Shown here: one piece after another, positions 55,313 to 64,000 of the stretch | Numbering within the stretch: the first letter of the stretch is position 1 | Layout of the letters: each line of letters begins with the position of its first letter | NCBI GenBank assembly: GCA_023614405.1 | Contig: CM042688.1 | Span: 67,132,253 to 67,196,252 of the forward strand | Origin: Avena insularis | Lineage: Eukaryota; Streptophyta; Magnoliopsida; Poales; Poaceae | Direction of reading: 5' to 3' | Length of the DNA stretch: 64,000 nt | Made by a program: the position numbers and the translations under genes | The notes under the pieces: generated by a model | What the model was told of the DNA's origin: nothing | What the model saw: the letters and a program-made list of their open reading frames with translations, nothing else | Databases searched by the model: none

Positions 55313-58300
55313 TCAAGGAGCAGCAGGGGGAGGTAACTCGGCACCAGCAGGTGGAACTCCAGCCTCGGCTTCAGCTTCGTCTTCATCTTCTTCGAGATCC
55401 GAGGCCTCGTCCTCTTCCTCCTCACTCGAACCATCTTTGACATATTCGTCGTTGATAGCGCCAAGGAAGCTTGGTCCCTCATTCCATTGATGGATGGGGG
55501 CATATTGAATGAGGTTATGGGCGCAAGCCTTGCACCGAGCTATCCAATCCGGGTCAGTGGACCACCTTGATCCGGTGCGCATGCGCTCGAGAAGCTTCAG
55601 GTTTATCTTTTCATACCATGTGAGCACATAGTGGAGGACGGTTTCAGCTCCGGCGCGTCCAGCGGATTCCCTCCAAAGGTCAAGCTAGGTCTCGCACTCC
55701 ATTAACTTGGCAATAAGAGCAGTGGCCCCCTCCAGAGTATCTTTATCAGGCCAAAAGGCATTGAAGATCTGGATTGCCACATCTAGGATATCCTTGCCAT
55801 AATTCTTCACAATCTCAACGCGAGAAGATAAGCTGACCAGCAGGTCCTCCATGTCATAGGGAAGAATCTCTACGCCAGGACCAACTGGGGTACCCCTCTT
55901 CTAGCGGATTTTGGCAACGGCAGTGGCTGCAATGGCATCACCCTCCGGAAATTTGTCTAAAAACGAGACAAGTGAAATAAGTAAAGGAAGTAGACCCGGA
56001 AAGATCAATGTCAGTGGAAGGAAAAGAACTTACGAGAAATATGGTTGTGGATCCGGGTTAGCTCCTTGGTGCAGTTGTCGCGCCTCTCCCGGAGTTGCAC
56101 AAGTTCAGCATTCGCCGACTCAAGCTTAGTGTCGGCCTCTTTCAGCAGTTCTTGATCCTTGGTAATTCGGAGGTTCATGCATTCTCGCTCTTCAGTGAAA
56201 TCCTGGCCAGCTCTATCGAGTTCGGATTTGTGGAGCGCCTTGAGTTTTTTCATGTCTGCCTTAAGCTTGGCAATTTCTTAATCCTTGGTCCGGAGGAGGG
56301 CGAGCTCATCATCCTTCTTCTTTGAGTTCGGCCTGATGCTGCCCTGCTTGTTCGAGAAAATGCAGCATCATATCAGGCACGGGCACGCTATCTTCAAGAG
56401 ATGCTGAAATAGTTTGTTGACCCGGCAAAGCCGAGGTATGAATATTTGCCGAGCCAAGAAGAAAAGGAGATAGAGCGCAGAGAAAGATTAAGCAAAAATG
56501 ACTTACCCTTTATTTGGTCCAAAATTTTCCTCATAAGGATGTTCTCAGCCTCCACTCCGGCTGCCCAATCCGAATAACAGATTAGTTCGGTGGAAAAATA
56601 CAAAGAGAAATGGGAAAAATGCCAAGGAGGGAACTTACCCCTTTTCTCGTATTCGGCGAGAAGAGTAGTATGTTTTGAGCGCAGCAGCTTATGTGTGTCC
56701 AAAAGACGCTGAAACTCAGCGCTCCGGCGATTGGTAGTCACCTAAAAAGAGTACAAAAGGATAGCTTAGTCATGTGCATATTCGAAGTGTACAAAATCCG
56801 GGCCAAGTGGAACTTAACCCGGCTCTAGGTGTGTGCAATTCGAAGTGTGCAAGATCCGGGCCTAGTGGAACTTAACCCGGCTCTAGGTGTGTGCATAGTC
56901 AAAGTGTGCAAGATCCGGGCCAAGTGGAACTTAACCCGGCTCTAGGTGTGTGCATATTCGAAGTGTAAAAAATCCGGGCCAAGTGGAACTTAACCCGGCT
57001 CTAGGTGTGTGCATATTCGAAGTGTACAAAATCCGGGCCAAGTGGAACTTAACCTGGCTCTAGGTGTGTGCATATTCGAAGTGTAAAAAATCCGGGCCAA
57101 GTGGAACTTAACCCGGCTCTAGGTGTGTGCATATTCGAAGTGTACAAAATCCGGGCCAAGTGGAACTTAACCCGGCTCTAGGTGTGTGCATATTTGAAGT
57201 GTAGAAAATCCGGGCCAAGTGGAACTTAACCCGGCTCTAGGTGTGTGCATATTCGAAGTGTATAAAATCCCGGGGCCAAGTGGAACTTAACCCGGCCCTA
57301 GGTGTGTGCATATTCAAAGTGTACAGAATCCGGGCCAAGTGGAACTTAACCTGGCTCTAGGTGTGTGCATATTCGAAGTGTACAGAATCCGGGCCAAGTG
57401 GAACTTAACCCGGCTCTAGGTGTGTGCATATTCGAAGTTACTAGGGAGCTACACTAATTCTTTAAGGAGCATCCGGCCGAGTAACAAGTTACTCCCCCGG
57501 AGGCTCGGTGACTAATGATTATATGACTAAGCACTAGTGCATGTTAAAGAAAAAGCAAGGTAGCATACCTCCATCATCCGACCCGCAAAGTTGATAGTCT
57601 TGGCGGCGGTGTTCATCTGTGCCACAAACTCGGCAGGCCCGAATTTCTCGGGAGATCGTCGTTATGGACGAACTCCGCCTTGTTCCAGTTGTTAACAAAC
57701 TCGATCAAGGTCGGAGGATAGCGTTCTCCGCTAAGCATACGAGGCGCGACCAAACCCTTGGCGTGGGCCTCTCTCCTCTCGACTTGTGCAACAACGGGGC
57801 TGGTGTGTAAAACAAGTTGCGCATCAGCTGACCCGTCAGAGATGTCCTTCTTCGGCGGGGTATTCTTCGAAAGCATTGACGCAAGTGTACGCTATCCAGC
57901 TTCGATAGACGCTGCCCTGGTGGCGTCAGGAGCTTTCTTGCCCTTGGGCTGTTGCTGAGAGGTGGAGGTCTGAGCCACGTATTTGGCCTTGGGAGCTGCC
58001 TTAGTGCTAACCTTGGTGCTGATGGTGCCTTCTCGCCGAGTCTTGGAAGACTCGGACGAGGCGGAGGGAGTTGGTGCTGCTGTAGATGCTTGTGCTGCTG
58101 TTGTTGGTGCTGGAGCCGATGCTGGTGCTGGTGTTTGTCTTGGCAGGGGTGCTGTAGATACCTCGGCGGTAGCTGGTTGTGGCTGAGCCGAAGTTGAGAT
58201 GGGAGCATCTGCCGCCTCAGCAGAGCCACTTCCCCTTGCTCCGAGGTTGCCCTCCTCTGGATGAGTTGGGTTAGAACCTGGAGCAGCCGCTGGACCCTCT

Positions 58301-59980
58301 TGAATGGGGCTCAGCGGGCGAGAATCGTCGCCATGAGGGGGAGAAGGGCTATGTCGGAGCGGCGAGGCGATGCCGGATCCACTCTGAGGAACCTCCACCG
58401 CAGCCCTGCCGAATCAAACAACGAACAATAAGTTACAATAGAAGAAAAGCACGAAGCAGAAAATTGGATAAGGAAGAAATAACTTACTCATCTGAGGTCA
58501 AAGGCTCCTTGGGCTTGCGAGCTCTCTGGGTTATGACCTTGGTTGTAGGCTTGGTGGCAGCTTTGTCTGCGGACTTCTTTTATCTCTTCGTTGGTTTGGA
58601 AGGTCCGGAAGAAGAAGCAGACGCAACTCCCCTTTTCTTGGACGCAACCGGAACAGGTTTGCCCATGGCGAGGGGAGGATCTTCATGAATCTGCCCACCG
58701 AGGTTAGCTGATGCTGGAAAGGCGTAAGAAAGGGGGACAGCGTCAAATGCTTCCATCACCTCAACGTCGGAATCATCTTCATCCTCAGGCCAATCTCTAA
58801 TGGAAGAGAATTTACCGGTGTGTCGCTTGGTCGCATCGGGGAACGGTAGGAACATCTCCTGATCTGGCTCCTCCTCGTCCGGGACATCTCGATCTGGGGC
58901 CCACTTGAGAGAAGGCTCGGTGCCATCCTCAAGGGTTTGCTGAAGAAACATCTGAGAGAGAAAATGTGAAGGGATCAAACATACAATAAATTCCGACATA
59001 TGATTTAACTCGGAAAAATATTGAAGCACGAGATTTACCGCAGGAGGAAGCATATCCCGGCAGAAGTGCTCGATCCCCCACTCCCAATCAGCGGTGAATT
59101 TTTTGTTGGTGGTGAAGAGGGCCTTGACCCAGCGGAAAATCTCGGTATTGCTCAACTCGAATGAGGAGGTCCGGTTGGGGTCAAGGCGCCAGCTCATGTG
59201 GCAAAGTTTATGTGTGAGTTTCTGGAGAGGGGAGATTTGGTTGCGAACGAAAGTGATCATGGCATCCTCGTTGTGCAGCCCCGCGTCCTTTAGCTCCTGG
59301 AACCGTTTGTTGACTTGGTTCGCCAGAACAGTGGGTTTCTTGGGGATCTGGTCCTAGAGATCCGGATTAGGAGGACCCGGAACGTAGGGGCGCAGCCGGA
59401 TCAGATCTTCAGTCGTGCCATTTCTGACATAAAAGAAGGTTCGGGCCCAGCTCTTGCAAGAGTCAAGCCCCGTGACTCGGGGAAAGACGGACTATTTCCA
59501 AGGAGAGATGGAAGCAGCGCCGAATTGCGTGAGTTGTTTTTCCTCCGGGTCAAGCTCTCTATTCGGAATCACGTTCCGGCGGAGACCGAAAAACCGGATC
59601 CAGAGCTCCTTAGTGGGCCACAATCCGGCGTAGCCCTCTATGGTGGAAGCAAAGGCAGAAAGGGAAGTGATGGCATTCGCCAGAAGGTGGTGCGGTTGAA
59701 GCTCGTAGGTGTTGATCCAGTCATGGAAGAAGTCACTGACGGGAAGGCCGAACCCACGCTGGAAGTGGGAGAGGAACACTACAAACTCACCCGGATTGGG
59801 TGAGGGAGCGAGCTCCTCGGCAGCGAGACGGGCGATGACGCCCTCCGGGATACGCCGGGTGCGGTACAACCAGTCTAGGTCGTCATGGCATACCCAAGAC
59901 CCAGCCCAGGCGCCGCGCTCAACGTTCTCCGCATCCTCTACCATCTCCTGTTCCGTGACGGCGAGTTCTTCCTCTGTCAT
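55313..59980 (-). pseudogene. Antisense spliced gene in C: putative gypsy type transposon (Transposase_28-like) protein
   Basis: Opposite in direction to gag-pol. The 5' exon (from about 59980, or an upstream ATG at 60199, to 59039) contains the family core: TRRIPEGVIARLAAEELAPS, FVVFLSHFQRGFGLPVSDFF, YELQPHHLLANAITSLSAFA, LWIRFFGLRRNVIPN. Visible introns: 58952-59038; about 58407-58487; about 56743-57570 (holding the minisatellite); about 56576-56639; about 56412-56506; about 55957-56036; boundaries are GT-AG. Exons 58406-57571 are Ala/Pro/Ser-rich; those at 56742-56037 are coiled coil (FTEERECMNLRITKDQELLK). The last exon ends in an acidic tail EEEEDEASDLEEDEDEAEAE, stop at 55313. Broken by TAG/TAA at 59492, 59354, 58580, 57892, about 56278, 55903 and 55685, plus frameshifts. 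The role of these proteins is unknown. Confidence 0.75.
56775..57440. repeat. 60-bp minisatellite, about 11 copies
   Basis: The unit is CATATTCGAAGTGTACAAAA then TCCGGGCCAAGTGGAACTTA then ACCCGGCTCTAGGTGTGTG. Copies repeat every 60-61 bp with few substitutions and occasional one-base indels. The array lies wholly within an intron of the antisense gene, between the GTATGC donor at 57570 and the acceptor at 56743. Confidence 0.93.
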
Positions 59981-60199
59981 TTCTATGTCACTGTCCTCAC
60001 TGGCCCTATCGGTGGTGGGGGCAGTGGCCTGGACTGGCGCGGACCCGTGGCGATGGAGATGCGCGGGAGTGGCGGCGACGCTGGTGCGCGAGGAACGGTG
60101 CGACGGCGGCGCAGATAAGCAGGTGCGGCGACGCGGTGCTGTCGCTGGGAGGAAGAAGAAGAAGAGGCAAAGGGGCGCGAGAATGGGGAAAAGACCCAA

Positions 60200-60711
60200 G
60201 GGGCGTGCCCTCCCCTATTTAACCACGCCCTAGCGGGGTAGTGGGATCGTGCGGTGTGGAAGGACCACATGGTGTGGCCGTGTATAATCTGGATCAGCCA
60301 ATCAGAGACGAGCCACAGGAAGGGCTACAGGGTGCAGGAGATCCCACGACGTGACGTGGTGATACAGTTAACGAGGAGACAGACACGATGTGACGTGTGC
60401 AACAGTAACACCTGACATTAACTGCGGCAGTAACTGGCGCAGGCCCTTAAAATGAGGCAAAATAATGATTACCCTCCACGTAGGACGTGGGGAAGCGTAC
60501 GAGAGAAGGAATAATAACCTAGATAACTAAGGGATGACCCGGCTAGCGAGCGAAAACTCGGAATGTGCCAAGGGAAAAGCTAGACAATGAAATCCGGGAT
60601 ATGAGGTAACTCGGAAAAGGGAGCAAAAGGCTCGGTGAAATTGAACCTGCTGTGGCCTTAGCGGCTGAGGCTGCTAAGACCGCACCAGCTTCGGGGACTA
60701 ATGTTGGGGGG
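60200..60711 (-). promoter_or_regulatory. Probable promoter region of the antisense gene
   Basis: Minus strand GGTTAAATAGGGG (60215-60223) is a TATA-like box about 230 nt upstream of the preferred ATG at 59980, so a start near 60188 would make the 60199 ATG untranscribed. The remaining sequence up to the 3' LTR has no frame. Just before 60712 the plus strand reads CTTCGGGGACTAA, a plausible polypurine tract for C. Confidence 0.45.
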
Positions 60712-61514
60712 ATACCCTCGGGTAGGGTCACACCGGGGTATAAAGGCCGAGTTAGCCGAGGTACGACAAGGTCAAAGCAAGTGCTGGCTGAGTCACCTCA
60801 AGGCAGGCCGAATCACGGAGTAACCTGGACCGGAGGATGTCCGCCTAACTGAGTCTCGGCCGACTTATGTCGTATGCCGGCAGGATTTATGTAACTTGTA
60901 TGCAGGTACCGGTGTGGCCGGATCAACCAGGCACGATCCGGGTTATATCAAGCTTGCAAGAGAAGGAAGGTATCTCGCTGGTCAAAAGGTGACCACTGTA
61001 CACAGAGCGTGAGCGAAGCGAACAGAGGCCAGGACCACCGAGGCGTGGCCGACAAGGGTGACGCTGCCTGTGTCGGATGACGCTGGCGCCGAAGAGGCTC
61101 ACGTAGCCTCTACATGGCTGACGATGGGCAAAAGTGACCTTGTCGGTTTACTATTTTGGGAAGAGGCATATTCCCTGGAATATGCCTCCACGTATGCCCT
61201 AATTGGAGACCTAGCCACCCCTATATCAGGAGGGCTAGGACATCTGTAGAAGGGGTTGGTCTTCGACTGGTTAATCTCGAGTTGGTTGAGTTTTACTAGT
61301 ATGTTCCTGAGGGCTAGCTAGTGGAGAGAGTAAGAGAGTTCCTTCTTCCTCCTCTCCCCAATACAGCTCAAGGAGCACTTGTAAACCTTGGAAGTGAATC
61401 AAATACAAACATCTGAGTGTGGAATCACCACGCTATCCCTCCCTGGATTCCTCTAGTGCATCTTGTCCCCACCTTTAGCCTATCCATGGCATCTTCCGTG
61501 ACACCACCACGAAA
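60712..61514 (+). repeat. C 3' LTR
   Basis: 803 bp from TGTTGGGGGGATACCC to CACCACCACGAAA, followed by the AATAA duplication. The last CA has become AA. The TATA element reads TATATCA. Differences from the 5' LTR are mostly transitions. Confidence 0.9.
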
Positions 61515-61996
61515 AATAAGATAAAGCATCCAAGTACTAGATAATCCTAGGCATGTGTCCATATATAGTCATACGTGCTCGCAATGAGAACTTGCACAAC
61601 ATCTTTTGTCCTGCCAGCCCGTTTGCAGCGGGGCCTCATGGGAACTACTAGCAATTAAGGTGCTCCTTTTAATAGAGCACCAGAGCAAAGCATTAACACT
61701 CCGTGAACACATGTGATCCTCACATCAAAGCCATTCCCTCCAGTTATCCCGATTTCTGTCACTTCAGGGCCATTGGTTCCGGATAACAACATGTGTATAC
61801 AACTTGCAAGTAAGATCATAAACAATACTATCATAATGAATCAATAACATGTTCAGATCTGAAATCATGGCACTCGGGCCCTAGTGACAAGCATTAAGCA
61901 TAACAAGTCGCAACAAAGCCATAAAGCACTAATAGAAGATACTAGGCACCATGCCCTAACAATCCGATGCCATTACATGAACGATCTCATCCAATC

Positions 61997-64000
61997 TGTA
62001 ACATCCCAATTTCTGCAACCCTAATTAGTTGTCTAGAATGCAAAAATCAGGGGGAACAAAAAAATTCTCCTGTTCATTGGTGCAGTGTTTGCTTGTTGTT
62101 TGTTTGTGCTTGTGCATGTGAGTGTATACCATATGATACTCCTTACCTCAACACCAGTTGACAAAAGCTACTTCCCAAAACAATCTTGGCTTAATTTCCA
62201 TTTTCTCAAATGTTCTGGCATCTCAAAACCTGAGCCAAGGAGCCTTTGCAAACCAAAACTATTTTAGTAACTTCTATTGACAAAACTATGGAGACATATA
62301 TGATAGAATCTCCTTATGTTTTCAAGACAGAACCCTCAACTAATCTTATCTCTAGTTTTCCCAAAATCTTTCACAAAGCATTTGAATCCTACTCTTGGTA
62401 GAGGTACCAAGGACTCTAACCTTATTCAAAACCTCAACCTCTTCAAAATGCCCCAACCTTACCTCAAGCTAAGCTTGATGGAACCCCAATAGTGGTTTTG
62501 CTTAGGATATAAGATGAGTTGCCTTGATGTGCTATCCGATGAATTGCCTTGATCTGCTGTTTGACTTGCTTGCTTAGAAGTAGTATGAGCTACTCTAGGA
62601 GCTCATCCTCTAGGATCGAAATACTTAAGATCACCAAATCCTAAGAAGGAATACAATCTGGATCTAATCTCTAACCACCAGGTGATCCTCTAAAACCCTT
62701 ACCTAGATCAATTCTGCAGTAATCCATTCTAGAAGCTTCCAAGTCAATGAAGACCAGTATCAAGCAAGGATCCATCCTACTAAAATTACTCTTCAACATC
62801 ATCCACTTGATGATGCTCTGGTACCTTGCAACCCATCAAAATCATCACCACCCACATTCTAGTAAAAAAACCTAAAATCTGCCAAATTTGGCTAAGTCTG
62901 GAAATCTGTTTCCAACATCACCTCTTTGAATACCTCCTTGTGCATTATTGGAAATGCACTTGAACCATCCTGTTAACCATCCTAAGGACTACTAAGGACC
63001 ACTATTGCCCTTGGTTAGAGCATCCTCTAACCCACTTGTTCTTGATGGTTTTGCAGGCAAGAAATTAACTATTCCTGTAAATCTAGTCAACATGCCTACT
63101 TTGATAGAAGCTCACACCACCATCAAACCTTCTATGGACCAACTCTTTGCATGGTTGTGCTCTACTCATTTAGGTCTACCAATACCTACTTCACTTGTCC
63201 CAAGTGGATCTTTATGCTTCTTAAACCCACAAGGTTTTGAAGGCTAGTTGATAATCTGCTCTGGCAGGCTTATTTTATTCAAAGTTTGAAAGCCTGTCTT
63301 GGTGAACTCAAGCAAGATCAAGCTCAAACCTCTACACCATGCTGATGTGCATCACTTGGTAAATCCATCCATCTACCCCATGCCTCAAGGTGAGCTTTGA
63401 GCTCCAAGATACAACCCTATTTTGATGGTATGAAATTAACATCAACCTAGATCCTTAATCTAGGGTATTTCACCAAAATCAACCTGGATTCTCCAATCCC
63501 AATGTTGCAAATGCTTGATAAACCTTGTCTACATCATCTACCTTGGTCATCAAGATTTATCAATAGTTATCCATATTTATTATGGCTCCAAATCAAATTA
63601 ATCTCTTTAATAAACGCAGTCTCCAAAACTCCCTCCCTAAAGGAAAGTTTGGTTTTTGCCAAAACACTTCCTCAACTTTTGGATCAAATGAGGTCCATAC
63701 ATCACACCCTACCTTCCCACTTGAAAAATAAATATTTTTGAAGAGCTTTATTATTTCTTTTAGCCTATTTTCTTAAATGGCAGAAATGGAATAATAATTG
63801 TTTTAAATACTTTTAATGCCCAATAAATCTTGGGAAAATTCCCCTAAGTGTGTACTCACATTTGGGACCATCTCACAGCAAAACCAATCTTGTCCAATGT
63901 GGATTTATCAAATGAGCTTCTATAAACCCCTTTTGCCCTTTTTGATTAAATAGATTCAAGTGGACTAAAACTCCTCTGAAAAATCTCAAATAATTCCTGG
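61997..64000. mobile_element. Element G: left end of another LTR-type element
   Basis: D sequence stops at CAATC (61992-61996) and TGTAACATCCCAATTTCTGC begins, a common LTR start in grass gypsy elements. The remaining 2 kb is AT-rich, without a frame longer than about 80 codons or a recognisable motif. The right end and orientation are not visible. It is probably LTR only. Confidence 0.5.

Larger units (their letters stand above)
34693..61514 (+). mobile_element. Element C: complete gypsy element with gag-pol and an antisense gene
   Basis: Flanked by AATAA on both sides (34688-34692, 61515-61519). LTRs are 34693-35503 and 60712-61514; by eye they differ at about 40 positions (about 5 percent). 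The interior has a tRNA-Lys primer site, gag, protease, RT, RNase H, integrase, then a gene on the opposite strand. Without A2 the element is about 14.4 kb. Domain order PR-RT-RH-INT and a spliced antisense ORF between pol and the 3' LTR fit the Tat lineage of Ty3/gypsy, where extra ORFs are known. All frames are broken, so it is not autonomous now. Confidence 0.9.
34348..61996 (-). mobile_element. Element D: gypsy-type LTR fragment (parts 34348-34692 and 61520-61996)
   Basis: The left terminus TGGTGACCCACAAGTATAGG is the same type as that of H (LTR end on the minus strand). About 820 bp of LTR is visible on either side of element C and joins across C's AATAA duplication. It ends at 61996, where G starts. 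Only LTR sequence is visible; no coding region. Confidence 0.7.

Noticed and set aside
56775..57440. CRISPR-like regular array
   Set aside because: Units are contiguous 60-bp tandem repeats without unique spacers, in a plant genome; it is a minisatellite.

Overview
The window is plant nuclear DNA, almost certainly from a pooid grass. The evidence is a multi-exon golgin-84 gene, a nuclear tRNA gene, a Stowaway-type MITE with CTCCCTC/GAGGGAG ends, and LTR retrotransposons with the start and end sequences usual in Triticeae and ryegrass/fescue repeats. The species cannot be fixed; the flavour is Lolium/Festuca-like or Triticeae. No prokaryotic-type features (operons, CRISPR) are present.

Layout. 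1-5,267: a minus-strand golgin-84 gene, of which 16 exons (602 codons, all GT-AG introns) are inside the window and the 3' end lies beyond the left edge. 5,506-5,578: tRNA-Lys(CTT). 5,579-7,360: non-coding DNA with a dispersed duplication and two short tandem arrays. 7,360-7,845: a small hypothetical membrane protein with a duplicated hydrophobic segment. 8,030-9,412: a Stowaway-like MITE split by a poly(A)-tailed retroposon. From about 9.6 kb to the right edge everything is transposable-element DNA.

The transposon block is a set of nested LTR elements. I use letters because I cannot name families without a database. H (gypsy, minus; LTR 10,305-16,767) carries solo LTR B1 (10,988-15,925, TSD CAATT) and is cut at 17,520 by A1 (gypsy, plus). 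A1 is cut at 21,172 by F (copia-type, minus), whose 2.1-kb LTR holds the complete element E (21,320-31,283, TSD GAGGG, two 4.58-kb LTRs around only 0.8 kb). F is cut at 34,348 by D (minus LTR). D holds the complete gypsy element C (34,693-61,514, TSD AATAA). C's protease region holds A2 (38,378-50,834, TSD TTGGG), and A2's 3' LTR holds B2 (45,039-50,310). D is cut again by G at 61,997. Read literally, H>A1>F>D>C>A2>B2 is a seven-level nest; five outer closing junctions lie outside the window, so those levels are inference.

C is the only element with full gag-pol content (gag, protease, RT, RNase H, integrase). Downstream of pol it also carries a spliced gene in antisense, coding for a putative gypsy type transposon (Transposase_28-like) protein, with an 11-copy 60-bp minisatellite in one intron. 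All of its reading frames are broken, nearly always by TAG or TAA and by single-base losses. C's primer-binding site is complementary over 19 nt to the tRNA-Lys(CTT) gene at 5.5 kb. The other elements appear non-autonomous: A2 codes only for a gag/protease-like protein, B2 only for a zinc-knuckle gag remnant, and E for nothing recognisable.

I see no new cellular pathway or defence system. The unusual content is the depth of nesting, the antisense gene in C, the mutation pattern in C, and LTR-boundary oddities in A2 and E.
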